Made by a program: the position numbers and the translations under genes. 64,000 bases of DNA from an uncultured Lachnospiraceae bacterium (lineage in GTDB: Bacteria > Bacillota > Clostridia > Lachnospirales > Lachnospiraceae): positions 99,944 to 163,943 of the forward strand of contig ONDO01000004.1 in assembly GCA_900316625.1 (NCBI GenBank), read 5' to 3'. Shown here piece after piece: positions 45,410 to 54,521 of the stretch (its first letter is position 1; each line of letters starts with the position of its first letter). Below the pieces are notes generated by a model. That model had not been told where the DNA came from. It searched no databases and saw only the letters and a list, made by a program, of their open reading frames with translations.

Positions 45410-46171
45410 ATGGAACTGAATGTTCATCTTGAAGCTTTTGAAGGTCCTCTGGACCTTCTGCTTCATTTGATCGATAAAAATAAGGTAAATATCTACGATA
45501 TTCCGATTGCTTCCATTACAGACCAGTACATTGAGTATGTTCATGCGATGGAGAATCAGGACCTCGATGTTATGAGCGAATTTCTTATCATGGCATCTAC
45601 TCTGTTAGATATCAAATCCAGAATGCTGCTTCCCAGAGAGAAGAATGAGGAGGGCGAAGAAATCGATCCGAGAGCTGAACTTGTTGAACAGCTCTTAGAG
45701 TATAAGATGTATCGCTGTATCTCTCAGGAGCTCTATGATCTGCAGGATAATGCGGACCAGGTTCTCTTTAAGGGACCGACCATTCCGGAAGAGATAAAAC
45801 AGATTGAGGAGCCTGTGGACGTCGAAGAACTGACGAAGGATCTGACCCTTCAGAAACTTGGCCAGATATTCACCCAGGTGATGCAGCGACAGGAAGGCCG
45901 CGTGGATCCCATACGTTCCAGATTCGGAACGATTGAGAGGGAACAGATCTCTCTGGATGATCGTATCGTAGAGGTTCGGGATATTGTGCTGAGAGAGAAG
46001 AAGACTTCTTTTCGCCGGCTTCTTTCCGGACAACATTCAAAACTGGATGTGATTGTTACCTTCTTATCGGTTTTAGAGCTTATGAAGAGTGGTCTGATTA
46101 CGACCTATCAGGAAAATACCTTCGACGATATTATTATTACCGCAAAAGATGTAGAGCAGACCGGAGAATAG
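45410..46171 (+). CDS. scpA: Segregation and condensation protein A
   Basis: A 253-residue kleisin, ScpA. N-terminal FEGPLDLLLHLIDKNKVNIYDIPI and C-terminal winged-helix VVTFLSVLELMKSGL-like segment bind the SMC neck and cap. With ScpB it forms the SMC condensin for chromosome segregation. It starts 3 bases after pnp and is followed 2 bases later by scpB. Confidence 0.97.
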   Translation: MELNVHLEAFEGPLDLLLHLIDKNKVNIYDIPIASITDQYIEYVHAMENQDLDVMSEFLIMASTLLDIKSRMLLPREKNEEGEEIDPRAELVEQLLEYKMYRCISQELYDLQDNADQVLFKGPTIPEEIKQIEEPVDVEELTKDLTLQKLGQIFTQVMQRQEGRVDPIRSRFGTIEREQISLDDRIVEVRDIVLREKKTSFRRLLSGQHSKLDVIVTFLSVLELMKSGLITTYQENTFDDIIITAKDVEQTGE

Positions 46172-46173
46172 AC

Positions 46174-46758
46174 ATGGACGAAAAGAAGTTAATGTCCAAA
46201 ATCGAGGGCATCCTCTTCGCTATGGGTGACGCCGTCTCCCTGGAGCGACTTGCGAAAGCCATTGAAGTTACTGAATCTGAAGCTGCCGATGCAGCAAATA
46301 AGCTGATGGAACAGCTGAAGAAGCAGGGCAGAGGAGTTCGTATCATAGAGGTGAATGGTGCATATCAGATGTGTACCTCGCCAGAGATCTATGAAGACCT
46401 CGTCAGACTTGCCAAGCAGCCGAAAAAGTATCAGCTGACAGAAGTGCTTATGGAAACACTTTCCATTATTGCTTATAAACAGCCGGTAACCAAAGCTGAG
46501 ATCGAGAAGATCAGAGGTGTTTCTTCAGATCATGCGGTAAACAAACTCGTTGAATATGATCTTGCACAGGAACTTGGCAGACTTGACGCACCCGGAAGAC
46601 CGATGCTTTTCGGTACAACGGATACATTCCTTCGTGCCTTTGGATTATCCAGCGTTGATGAACTTCCTGTTCTGAACCCGGTTCAGATTGAAGAGTTCAA
46701 AATGCAGGCTGAAGAAGAGGCGCATGACAGTCTCTTTGATGCAAACCCTACGGAGTAG
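46174..46758 (+). CDS. scpB: Segregation and condensation protein B
   Basis: A 194-residue ScpB with two winged-helix domains (about 5-85 and 90-160; ETLSIIAYKQPVTKAEIE and IRGVSSDHAVNKL). Partner of ScpA in the SMC complex. The last 20 residues are acidic. A strong terminator follows. Confidence 0.97.
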   Translation: MDEKKLMSKIEGILFAMGDAVSLERLAKAIEVTESEAADAANKLMEQLKKQGRGVRIIEVNGAYQMCTSPEIYEDLVRLAKQPKKYQLTEVLMETLSIIAYKQPVTKAEIEKIRGVSSDHAVNKLVEYDLAQELGRLDAPGRPMLFGTTDTFLRAFGLSSVDELPVLNPVQIEEFKMQAEEEAHDSLFDANPTE

Positions 46759-46777
46759 GAAAGAATATGTAGTTTAA

Positions 46778-46820
46778 CAGGACCTCGGGTGAAATGAAAC
46801 CCGAGGTCCTGTTCTTTGTT
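46778..46820 (+). terminator. Terminator after scpB
   Basis: A perfect 13-pair stem (46778-46790 with 46799-46811), 8-base loop, then TTCTTTGTT. Confidence 0.9.
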
Positions 46821-46850
46821 AAAAAATATACAAATTTCATCTTTATTTAA

Positions 46851-46879
46851 TTGAATCGGAAAATAGTTTGATGTAGAAT
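46851..46879 (+). promoter_or_regulatory. Promoter for the Na+-decarboxylase operon
   Basis: TTGAAT (46851-46856), 17-base spacer and TAGAAT (46874-46879); transcription would begin about 35 bases before the first gene. Confidence 0.78.
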
Positions 46880-46920
46880 AAACAGCGTATGAAATTTTAG
46901 TTTTTTGGAGGGTAAGCAGC

Positions 46921-48324
46921 ATGAGTGAACGTAAGAACAGCCTTGCGGTTCAGAGAATTGATGCCCTGCTTGACGAGAACTCTTTCGTTGAGCTTGGTTC
47001 TGGTATTACTTCCCGTAATACCGATTTCAATCTGGATCAGGCAAATACTCCGTCTGACGGAGTTGTTACCGGACACGGACTGATCGATGGTAACCTGGTA
47101 TTCGTATACAGCCAGGATTCTGAAGTTTGTGGCGGTTCTATCGGTGAGATGCACGCAAAGAAAATTACGAACATCTACCGTATGGCAGTTAAGATGGGAG
47201 CACCGGTTATCGGCATCCTTGATTCCACAGGAGTTCGTCTCCAGGAGTCCTATGATGCTCTTGAAGCAATCGGTTCTATCTATCAGGAAGCTGTAAGCGC
47301 TTCCGGAGTTATTCCTCAGATCGTTGCTGTTTATGGCAAGTGTGGCGGTGGTCTCTCTGTTCTTGCAGGTGTCAGCGACTTCACATTCGTATCGGATAAG
47401 GGATCTCTCTTCTTAAATGCACCGGATGCTATTCCTGGTAACAACAAGGATGCGGTTAACAACGCAGATCCTAAGTTCCAGTTCGAAAACACCGGTATCG
47501 TTGATGCAATCGGAACAGAAGATGAGCTTTCTGCAAAGATCCGTGAGCTTGTAACCATTCTTCCTGGTTCCAACCTCGAAGATGGATGCTACGATGAGTG
47601 CCTTGATGACCTCAATCGTGCAAGCGAAGGTCTGGAAGACAAGCGCCTTGATCCTGCAGCATTCGCTGAAGAAATCTCTGACAATCATCTCTTCATTGAG
47701 ACCAAGAAGGCTTTTGCTAAGTCTATGACCACTGGTTTCATCAAACTTGATGGAGCAACCGTTGGTGTCGTTGGTAATAAGGAAAAGTGCCTGAAGTGCG
47801 ATAAAGAATTCTCTACTGAACTTACTGCTGATGCAGTTCGTAAGGCAGCTGATTTTGTTCGTTTCTGTGATGCTTTCGATATTCCCGTTCTGACTCTTAC
47901 CAATGTAGCTGGTTATGAGAAGTCTATCGCAGCAGAAGGTGCACTTCCTAAGGCTCTTGCATCTTTCGCAGCAGCACTTGCTTCTGCAACGGTTCCCAAG
48001 GTTAACCTGATCACTAAGGAAGCTTTCGGTACTGCTTATATTCTTATGAATTCCAAGTCTGTTGGCGCAGATCTTGTTCTTGCTTATCCGGATGCTGATA
48101 TGGGAATCATGGATGCAGCAGCAGCTTCTAAGATTATCGCTGGCGATAATTCTCTTGCTGAGTCCTTCGCTGAGACTCAGTCCGGAATTGGCAATGCAAT
48201 CCGTCGTGGATACATTGATCGCGTAGTTAATTTTGCAGATACTCGTAAGTATCTGATCGCAGGTTTTGAAATGCTTGCTACCAAGCAGGTAGATGAAAAC
48301 TACAGAAAGCATTCCACCAAGTAA
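46921..48324 (+). CDS. Acyl-CoA carboxyltransferase subunit (MmdA/12S-like)
   Basis: A 467-residue protein of the acetyl/propionyl-CoA carboxyltransferase family (crotonase fold, two halves; CGGSIGEMHAKK and YGKCGGGLSVL in the first, TLTNVAGYEKS in the second). It would move a carboxyl group between an acyl-CoA and biotin. It is shorter than typical MmdA (about 510), and DSTGVRLQES stands where most have DSGGARIQEG. No biotin carboxylase is nearby, so this is not an ATP-driven carboxylase. It leads the operon with OadG, biotin carrier, OadB and OadA homologues. Substrate (malonyl-, methylmalonyl- or glutaconyl-CoA) cannot be decided. Confidence 0.88.
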   Translation: MSERKNSLAVQRIDALLDENSFVELGSGITSRNTDFNLDQANTPSDGVVTGHGLIDGNLVFVYSQDSEVCGGSIGEMHAKKITNIYRMAVKMGAPVIGILDSTGVRLQESYDALEAIGSIYQEAVSASGVIPQIVAVYGKCGGGLSVLAGVSDFTFVSDKGSLFLNAPDAIPGNNKDAVNNADPKFQFENTGIVDAIGTEDELSAKIRELVTILPGSNLEDGCYDECLDDLNRASEGLEDKRLDPAAFAEEISDNHLFIETKKAFAKSMTTGFIKLDGATVGVVGNKEKCLKCDKEFSTELTADAVRKAADFVRFCDAFDIPVLTLTNVAGYEKSIAAEGALPKALASFAAALASATVPKVNLITKEAFGTAYILMNSKSVGADLVLAYPDADMGIMDAAAASKIIAGDNSLAESFAETQSGIGNAIRRGYIDRVVNFADTRKYLIAGFEMLATKQVDENYRKHSTK

Positions 48325-48337
48325 GAGAGGACACACG

Positions 48338-49102
48338 ATGAAAAAGAAGATTACACTTTTCGCCGTCCTTATGGTCCTTCTTCTTTCTCTTGTTGCATGT
48401 GGTAATGATCTGAACCAGCAGAAGGAAATCTACGGTGTTGAAAAGACCGCAATTGCTTCTGATATGGAGAATATGGCAAATGTCTTAATTTCCATGGATC
48501 AGGAAACTATCGCACAGAATGAAGAGAAGTTTAAGACAACAGTCGAGACTTCAGAAGGAAGCCAGAAAGAACAGGCTGAAATCATCTACTCACTTCTCCA
48601 GAACTGGAGTACTGCAGCTGGCCAGGTTGGCGAGTTTGAGGGTTATGGGCAGATGGATATTGTAAAGGCAGGTAAGACCGTTACGGTTACACTTCCCCTT
48701 TATTTCTCTGATCGTAATGCAAATCTGGTCTATGTGTATAAGATCATTGGTTCGCATATGACCGAGTCCGCAATAAACGTTAGTCTGGTTTACTCCATGG
48801 GAGAAACCATGAGCCGTGCAGGACTGAATGTAGTTATGGGTATGGGCACAGTATTCCTTGTACTGATTCTCATTTCCCTTGTTATCTGGATCTTCAAGTT
48901 CATCCCGGATATCCAGAAGGCTCTTTCCGGTGAGAAGAAACAGCAGAAGGCGGCTTCGACCGTACAGGATTCTGCAGCTACTGTTGTAGAAGAAGTTACA
49001 GATGATACAGAACTTATCGCTGTTATCGCTGCAGCAATTGCTGCATCTACCGGTGCCAGCACCGACGACTTTGTTGTTCGTTCCATTAAGAGAAGATACT
49101 GA
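48338..49102 (+). CDS. OadG-family subunit fused to a lipoprotein extracytoplasmic domain
   Basis: A 254-residue protein. A lipoprotein signal peptide ends in the lipobox LVAC with C21; an extracytoplasmic region follows (22-160) of unknown fold; then an OadG-type helix (about 162-190, with GMGTVFLVLI) and a charged Ala-rich tail ending DDTELIAVIAAAIAAS and VVRSIKRRY. OadG normally consists only of helix and tail (80-120 residues) and holds the Na+-pumping decarboxylase together. The ATG at 48338 is chosen over an in-frame ATG at 48293 because it gives a clean lipoprotein signal and has an agagga site. Confidence 0.87.
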   Translation: MKKKITLFAVLMVLLLSLVACGNDLNQQKEIYGVEKTAIASDMENMANVLISMDQETIAQNEEKFKTTVETSEGSQKEQAEIIYSLLQNWSTAAGQVGEFEGYGQMDIVKAGKTVTVTLPLYFSDRNANLVYVYKIIGSHMTESAINVSLVYSMGETMSRAGLNVVMGMGTVFLVLILISLVIWIFKFIPDIQKALSGEKKQQKAASTVQDSAATVVEEVTDDTELIAVIAAAIAASTGASTDDFVVRSIKRRY

Positions 49103-49118
49103 TTAGGAGGAAATTCAA

Positions 49119-49478
49119 ATGAAGAACTATACCATTACCGTCAATGGCAATGCTTATGATGTAACCGTAGAAGAGAAGGGTGGCTCTGTATCTGCACAGG
49201 CTCCCGTTGCAGCAGCTCCCAAGGCAGCTCCTAAGAAGGCAGCAGCTACTGGCGCAGCTGGATCCATCAAGATCGAAGCTGGTGCTTCCGGTAAGGTCTT
49301 CAAGATCAATGCTACCCCTGGTACCGCTGTAAAGCGTGGTGAAGCCGTTCTTACCCTTGAAGTTATGAAGATGGAGACCCCGGTTGTTGCTCCTCAGGAC
49401 GGAACCGTTGCATCTATCGAAGTTACCGAAGGCCAGATGGTTGAGGCTGGTGCACTTCTTGCAACCATGAACGCATAA
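49119..49478 (+). CDS. Biotin carboxyl carrier protein of the decarboxylase
   Basis: A 119-residue carrier. The first 20 residues form a strand-rich start (YTITVNGNAYDVTVEE), an Ala/Pro/Lys-rich flexible linker follows (24-48), and the biotinyl domain (50-119) carries the modified lysine K84 in EVMKMET. It shuttles the carboxyl group between the transferase subunits and OadB. aggagg ribosome site. Confidence 0.95.
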   Translation: MKNYTITVNGNAYDVTVEEKGGSVSAQAPVAAAPKAAPKKAAATGAAGSIKIEAGASGKVFKINATPGTAVKRGEAVLTLEVMKMETPVVAPQDGTVASIEVTEGQMVEAGALLATMNA

Positions 49479-49505
49479 TTAATTAGTGTCTTTTGGAGGA
49501 ATAAC

Positions 49506-50654
49506 ATGAACTACATTGCTGAAACAATGTCGAACCTTCTCCACCAGACTGCGTTTGTTAACCTCACTTGGGGCAATTTCATCATGATCGTAGTAGCAGG
49601 TATATTCCTGTATCTTGCGATTGCGAAAGATTTCGAGCCCCTTCTTCTGGTACCTATCGCATTTGGTATGTTATTGGTTAATATCTACCCTGACATTATT
49701 GCCAGCCCGGCAGAGACCTCTAACGGAGTCGGCGGACTTCTTTACTATTTCTATCAGTTGGATGAATGGTCTATCCTTCCTTCCCTCATTTTCATGGGTG
49801 TAGGTGCAATGACCGACTTCTCTCCTCTGATTGCTAACCCGATCAGCTTCCTTCTCGGAGCTGCAGCTCAGTTTGGTATCTACGCTGCATATCTGATCGC
49901 AATCTTCCTTGGATTCAACGACAAGGCAGCAGCAGCTATCTCCATCATCGGTGGCGCTGACGGCCCTACCTCCATCTTCCTTGCAGGTAAGCTTGGCCAG
50001 TCCGGTTTGATGGGACCGATCGCCGTAGCGGCATATTCCTATATGTCCCTCGTTCCGATTATTCAGCCTCCTATCATGAAGGCTCTGACAACCAAAAAAG
50101 AACGTGCAATTAAGATGGCACAGCTTCGTCCGGTATCCAAGTTAGAGAAGATTCTCTTCCCTATCGTCGTTACCATTATCGTATGTCTGATCCTTCCTAC
50201 CACAGCACCTCTTGTTGGTATGCTGATGCTTGGTAACCTCTTCAAAGAGTGTGGTGTAGTAAGACAGCTTACTGAGACTGCTTCTAACGCAATGATGTAC
50301 ATCGTCGTTATCCTTCTGGGTACCTCTGTTGGAGCATCTACTTCTGCAGAAGCATTCCTTAACATCTCCACCCTGAAGATCGTCATCCTTGGACTGGTTG
50401 CATTCTGCGTAGCAACTGCAGCAGGTACCTTGTTTGGTAAGCTGCTTTGCGTACTGACCGGTGGTAAGATTAACCCTCTGATCGGTTCTGCAGGTGTATC
50501 CGCAGTCCCTATGAGTGCACGTGTATCCCAGAAAGTCGGAGCAGAAGAGGATCCTACAAACTTCCTCCTCATGCATGCAATGGGACCGAACGTTGCTGGT
50601 GTTATCGGTACTGCAGTAGCAGCCGGTGTATTCATGGCAATCTTTGGTGTCTAA
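49506..50654 (+). CDS. oadB: Na+-transporting carboxylic acid decarboxylase beta subunit
   Basis: A 382-residue membrane protein with about ten hydrophobic segments, of the OadB/MmdB/GcdB family (Na+-pump beta subunit). The conserved [10 protein letters not shown] motif (residues about 150-160) and [16 protein letters not shown] near the C-terminus are visible. It decarboxylates carboxybiotin and exports Na+. Normal length is 375-435. Confidence 0.96.
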   Translation: MNYIAETMSNLLHQTAFVNLTWGNFIMIVVAGIFLYLAIAKDFEPLLLVPIAFGMLLVNIYPDIIASPAETSNGVGGLLYYFYQLDEWSILPSLIFMGVGAMTDFSPLIANPISFLLGAAAQFGIYAAYLIAIFLGFNDKAAAAISIIGGADGPTSIFLAGKLGQSGLMGPIAVAAYSYMSLVPIIQPPIMKALTTKKERAIKMAQLRPVSKLEKILFPIVVTIIVCLILPTTAPLVGMLMLGNLFKECGVVRQLTETASNAMMYIVVILLGTSVGASTSAEAFLNISTLKIVILGLVAFCVATAAGTLFGKLLCVLTGGKINPLIGSAGVSAVPMSARVSQKVGAEEDPTNFLLMHAMGPNVAGVIGTAVAAGVFMAIFGV

Positions 50655-50669
50655 TAGAAGGAGTCGCAA

Positions 50670-52088
50670 ATGTCTGAAGAAATCAAGAAACCACTTAAAA
50701 TTACAGAGACGGTCCTTCGTGATGCACATCAGTCCCTGATTGCAACACGTATGACGACCGATGAAATGCTTCCGATCATTCCTACCATGGATAAGATTGG
50801 TTACAACGCAGTAGAGTGTTGGGGCGGTGCAACATTCGATGCTTGCCTTCGTTTCCTGCATGAAGATCCCTGGGAACGTCTTAGAAAGCTGAAAGATGGC
50901 TTCAAGAACACTCCCTTACAGATGCTCTTCCGTGGACAGAACATCTTAGGATATAAGCCTTATGCTGATGATGTTGTTGAGTACTTCGTACAGAAGTCCA
51001 TCGCAAATGGTATTGATATCATCCGTATCTTTGACTGCTTAAACGATCTTCGTAACCTCGAGACAGCAGTTAAGGCTACCAAGAAGGAAGGCGGTCACGC
51101 TCAGGTTGCTCTTTCCTATACCCTTGGTGATGCTTATACCATGGATTACTGGATGAACAAGGCTAAGGCTATTGAAGAGATGGGTGCTGACTCCATCTGC
51201 ATCAAGGATATGTCCGGCCTTCTGGTACCTACCGCAGCTACCGAGCTTGTTACTGCTCTTAAGCGCGCAACCAGCCTTCCCATCGAGCTTCATAACCATT
51301 ACACCTCTGGTGTAGCTTCCATGACCGCTATGAAGGCAGTAGAAGCAGGATGCGATATCATCGATACCGCTATCTCTCCCTTCGCACTTGGTACTTCCCA
51401 GCCCGCTACCGAAGTTATGGTAGAAGCATTCAAGGGAACCCAGTTCGATACCGGTCTTGACCAGAATCTCCTGGCAGAAGTTGCTGATTACTTCGCACCT
51501 ATTCGTCAGAAGTATATCGACAACGGGCAGATGTCCACCAAGGTTCTTGGTGTTAACATCAAGACTCTGCTTTACCAGGTACCCGGCGGTATGCTTTCCA
51601 ACCTGATCGGCCAGCTCAAGGAGCAGGGCAAGGAAGATAAGCTTCGCGAAGTACTCGAGGAAGTTCCCAGAGTTCGTAAGGACCTCGGTGAGCCCCCTCT
51701 GGTTACCCCTTCTTCTCAGATCGTTGGTACCCAAGCAGTATTTAACGTACTGATGGGAGAGCGTTATAAGGTTTGCACCGACCAGACCAAGGACCTTCTT
51801 CTTGGTAAGTACGGTAGGACTGAGAAGCCTTTCAACCCTGAAGTTGTTAAGAAGGCACTTGGCGATCGTGCATCTGAAGCAATCACCTGCAGACCGGCAG
51901 ACCTTTTAGAGCCTCAGCTTCCTGAGATGGAAGAGGCTGTAAAGGCTTACAAGCAGCAGGATGAGGATACCTTAAGTTACGCACTCTTCCCTCAGGTTGC
52001 TACTGAGTTCTTCAAGTACAGAGAAGCACAGCAGACTGGTGTTGATCCTTCCCAGGCAGACACCCAGAATAAGGCATATCCTGTCTAA
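50670..52088 (+). CDS. oadA: Oxaloacetate/pyruvate carboxyltransferase subunit (OadA/PycB, 5S-like)
   Basis: A 472-residue carboxyltransferase of the OadA/PycB/transcarboxylase-5S family: a TIM barrel with TETVLRDAHQSLIATRM at the N-terminus and the metal-binding HNHYTSG, then a conserved C-terminal domain. It transfers the carboxyl group between biotin and pyruvate/oxaloacetate. Unlike many OadA proteins it has no biotin domain of its own; the separate carrier two genes upstream must serve it. It is the last gene before a terminator. Confidence 0.93.
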   Translation: MSEEIKKPLKITETVLRDAHQSLIATRMTTDEMLPIIPTMDKIGYNAVECWGGATFDACLRFLHEDPWERLRKLKDGFKNTPLQMLFRGQNILGYKPYADDVVEYFVQKSIANGIDIIRIFDCLNDLRNLETAVKATKKEGGHAQVALSYTLGDAYTMDYWMNKAKAIEEMGADSICIKDMSGLLVPTAATELVTALKRATSLPIELHNHYTSGVASMTAMKAVEAGCDIIDTAISPFALGTSQPATEVMVEAFKGTQFDTGLDQNLLAEVADYFAPIRQKYIDNGQMSTKVLGVNIKTLLYQVPGGMLSNLIGQLKEQGKEDKLREVLEEVPRVRKDLGEPPLVTPSSQIVGTQAVFNVLMGERYKVCTDQTKDLLLGKYGRTEKPFNPEVVKKALGDRASEAITCRPADLLEPQLPEMEEAVKAYKQQDEDTLSYALFPQVATEFFKYREAQQTGVDPSQADTQNKAYPV

Positions 52089-52156
52089 TTCTTGCTTCAT
52101 AAATGTAGAACGGGATTCTTATATCCGCTCCTCATTTCACAAGAGATAAACCATAG

Positions 52157-52196
52157 ATCCCACCCGGGCTTTGGCCTGGGTGGGATTTGTATTTTG
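52157..52196 (+). terminator. Terminator of the Na+-decarboxylase operon
   Basis: A 13-pair GC-rich stem (52157-52169 with 52174-52186, one G-U), TTTG loop and a T-rich tail. Confidence 0.9.
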
Positions 52197-52248
52197 TCGG
52201 ATGTGATTCGCATGAATGTGTGGTGAATGTGTTGCCTTTGATTATGCC

Positions 52249-52277
52249 TGGATATTTTTTGCTTTCTAAACTATAAT
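52249..52277 (+). promoter_or_regulatory. Promoter for rpiR-type regulator operon
   Basis: TGGATA (52249-52254), 17-base spacer and perfect TATAAT (52272-52277). The expected start near 52284 makes the ATG at 52288 almost leaderless and supports the ATG at 52306 as the gene start. Confidence 0.6.
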
Positions 52278-52305
52278 ATTCTTCTGTATGAAGAAAGGAT
52301 GGGTC

Positions 52306-53229
52306 ATGGCAAATACCAACGATCTTTTAAACCGGATTAACCGGAAATATTCCAAGATGTCCAAGGGACAGAAATTACTGTCGAATTATATTACGGACTG
52401 CTATGATAAAGCAGTCTTTTTAACTGCAGCAAAACTCGGAGAGATTGTCGGTGTGTCCGAATCAACCGTTGTTCGTTTTGCGATGAATCTTGGCTATAAA
52501 GGCTATCCCGACTTCCAGAAAGCTCTTGAAGAGATGGTCATGAACAAACTGAATTCCGTTCAGCGAATGGAAGTTACTTATGGCCGTATCTCTGAATCGA
52601 AGATCTTAGAATCAGTGCTTCGTTCGGATGAAGAGAAGATTAAGCAGACCATTCAGGATATTGATGAGAATGCCTTTGAAGCAGCTGTTGAGATGATCCT
52701 GAACGCAAAGAAGATCTATGTGATCGGAATTCATAGTTCCGCACCTCTGGCGTCTTTCCTAACTTTTTATCTGAACCTGATGTTTCCGAACGTGGTTCAG
52801 ATTCAGACCAATAATTCCAGCGAAGTATTCGAACAGATGCTTCGTATCGGATCAGAAGATGTTATTATCGGCATCTCCTTCCCCAGATATTCCATGAGAA
52901 CCTTGAAGGCTCTCGAGTATGCCAATACCAAACAGGCCAGAATCATTACTCTGACAGATTCTATTCATTCTCCCATGAATATGTATTCTTCCTGCAACCT
53001 GATAGCAAAGAGTGATATGGCATCCATCGTGGATTCTCTGGTAGCGCCTCTTTCTGTTATTAATGCACTGGTTGTATCCCTCTGCATGAAGAAACAGGAT
53101 GAAGTATCGAAGACCATGGAACAGTTAGAACATATCTGGGATGAATACCAGGTATATGAGAAGGATGAGATTGATCCCATCGATGACAGGATCAAGATGC
53201 CATATCTTAAGACGAAGGAGCAGAAATGA
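52306..53229 (+). CDS. MurR/RpiR-family transcriptional regulator
   Basis: A 307-residue regulator: N-terminal HTH_6 domain (about 1-80, with KLGEIVGVSESTVVRFAMNLGYKGYPDFQKAL) and a sugar-phosphate-binding SIS domain (about 115-260; YVIGIHSSAPLA). RpiR-type proteins usually respond to sugar phosphates. The start at 52306 has aaagga at the right distance; an ATG at 52288 would overlap that site. It overlaps the next gene by 4 bases. The regulated genes are not evident; no sugar gene is nearby. Confidence 0.92.
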   Translation: MANTNDLLNRINRKYSKMSKGQKLLSNYITDCYDKAVFLTAAKLGEIVGVSESTVVRFAMNLGYKGYPDFQKALEEMVMNKLNSVQRMEVTYGRISESKILESVLRSDEEKIKQTIQDIDENAFEAAVEMILNAKKIYVIGIHSSAPLASFLTFYLNLMFPNVVQIQTNNSSEVFEQMLRIGSEDVIIGISFPRYSMRTLKALEYANTKQARIITLTDSIHSPMNMYSSCNLIAKSDMASIVDSLVAPLSVINALVVSLCMKKQDEVSKTMEQLEHIWDEYQVYEKDEIDPIDDRIKMPYLKTKEQK

Positions 53230-54521
53230 AGAGCATAATCGTGATCGGCGGCGGAGCTGCAGGAATGATTGCAGCCATCTCGGCAAAGACCACGAACCCT
53301 TCCTGCAAGGTTATTCTGCTTGAAAAAAACGAAAAATTAGGTAAGAAGATCTATATCACCGGAAAGGGTCGTTGTAACGTTACGAATGCCGCCCCCATGG
53401 ATGAATATCTGAATTACTATGTATCGAATCCTAAGTTTCTCTATAGTGCATTTGCCCAGTTTAATAACCAGGACCTTATGCATCTGATTGAGGAGAATGG
53501 AACAAAACTCAAGATTGAGCGAGGAAACCGTGTTTTCCCCGTATCAGACCATGCATCTGATATTACCAAAGCTTTAAACACAGCCCTTTGTAAACTGTCA
53601 GTCGATGTAAGACTGAATACGGAAGTCGATTCCATTGAAAGCTGTGCCTATGAGAATCCGGAAGAAGGAAAGAAAGATAAGAGAATCTGTTCTGTTACGA
53701 CAAAAAAAGGAGAAAAGCTTTCCTGCGATGCGCTGATTATTGCAACGGGCGGTATCTCCTATGTGACGACTGGTTCAACCGGTGATGGCTTTCGATTTGC
53801 AGAAGACCTTGGCCTTAAGGTGACTTCCCTGCGACCTTCCCTGGTTCCCTTTGTCCTGTCAAATGATGAGACTCCGGATCTGGAAGGCTTATCCCTTCGT
53901 AATGTTACGCTCCATGTTTCTTATGGGAAAAAGGGCAAGAAGGAATTTTCGAAATTAGGAGAGATGGTCTTCACAAGAAGAGGTATCTCTGGACCATTGG
54001 TGCTTACGGCATCTGCGATTGTTGGAAAGAGTCTTGAAGAGGACGGAAAATTAGCAGCTTCTATTGATTTTAAACCTGCGATTTCGGAACAGGAACTAGA
54101 AAAGCGTCTTCTTAGGGAAGTAGATAAAAATCTGAATCGGGACTTGTCGAATCTGATGGTGTCGCTTCTGCCTTCCCGTATGGCCGAAGTCTTCCTTGAG
54201 AAAATGGGCATCCCTAAGAATCTGAAAGCACATGACCTGACCAAGGAGATGCGTAAGACAATCGTGAACGGTCTAAAAGCGTATCCGATTGAAATCATTG
54301 GTACAGAAGGCTTCAAGCAAGCCGTTGTTACGCAGGGTGGTGTCTCTGTAAAAGAGATTTCGCCGAATTCTATGGAAGCAAAGAAAATCAAAGGATTGTA
54401 TTTCGCAGGTGAAGTACTTGATGTCGACGGATTCACCGGCGGTTTTAATCTGCAGCTGGCTTTTTCCACCGGTCATCTCGCCGGTTATTCTGCTGCAAAT
54501 GAAGTAATGGAGGATAAGTAA
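53226..54521 (+). CDS. BaiN/HI0933-family flavoprotein, NAD(P)/FAD-dependent oxidoreductase
   Basis: A 431-residue flavoprotein. The FAD-binding VIGGGAAGMIAAI is at the N-terminus, followed by KKIYITGKGRCNVTN, and a C-terminal GEVLDVDGFTGGFNLQLAFSTG. Members (HI0933, YtfP, BaiN) are common and their substrates mostly unknown; BaiN acts on bile acids in some gut clostridia, but this conserved core position (with cmk and ispH) suggests a housekeeping version. ATGA overlap with the regulator; cmk starts at its last stop base. Confidence 0.9.
   Translation: MKSIIVIGGGAAGMIAAISAKTTNPSCKVILLEKNEKLGKKIYITGKGRCNVTNAAPMDEYLNYYVSNPKFLYSAFAQFNNQDLMHLIEENGTKLKIERGNRVFPVSDHASDITKALNTALCKLSVDVRLNTEVDSIESCAYENPEEGKKDKRICSVTTKKGEKLSCDALIIATGGISYVTTGSTGDGFRFAEDLGLKVTSLRPSLVPFVLSNDETPDLEGLSLRNVTLHVSYGKKGKKEFSKLGEMVFTRRGISGPLVLTASAIVGKSLEEDGKLAASIDFKPAISEQELEKRLLREVDKNLNRDLSNLMVSLLPSRMAEVFLEKMGIPKNLKAHDLTKEMRKTIVNGLKAYPIEIIGTEGFKQAVVTQGGVSVKEISPNSMEAKKIKGLYFAGEVLDVDGFTGGFNLQLAFSTGHLAGYSAANEVMEDK

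Noticed and set aside
43301-45544. 747-codon open frame on the minus strand opposite pnp
   Set aside because: PNPase on the + strand is full length with every domain; the reverse frame has no recognisable motif and no ribosome site, and comes from codon bias.
46921-52088. Annotation as acetyl-CoA carboxylase
   Set aside because: No biotin carboxylase is encoded, and OadB, OadG and OadA homologues mark a decarboxylase/transcarboxylase.
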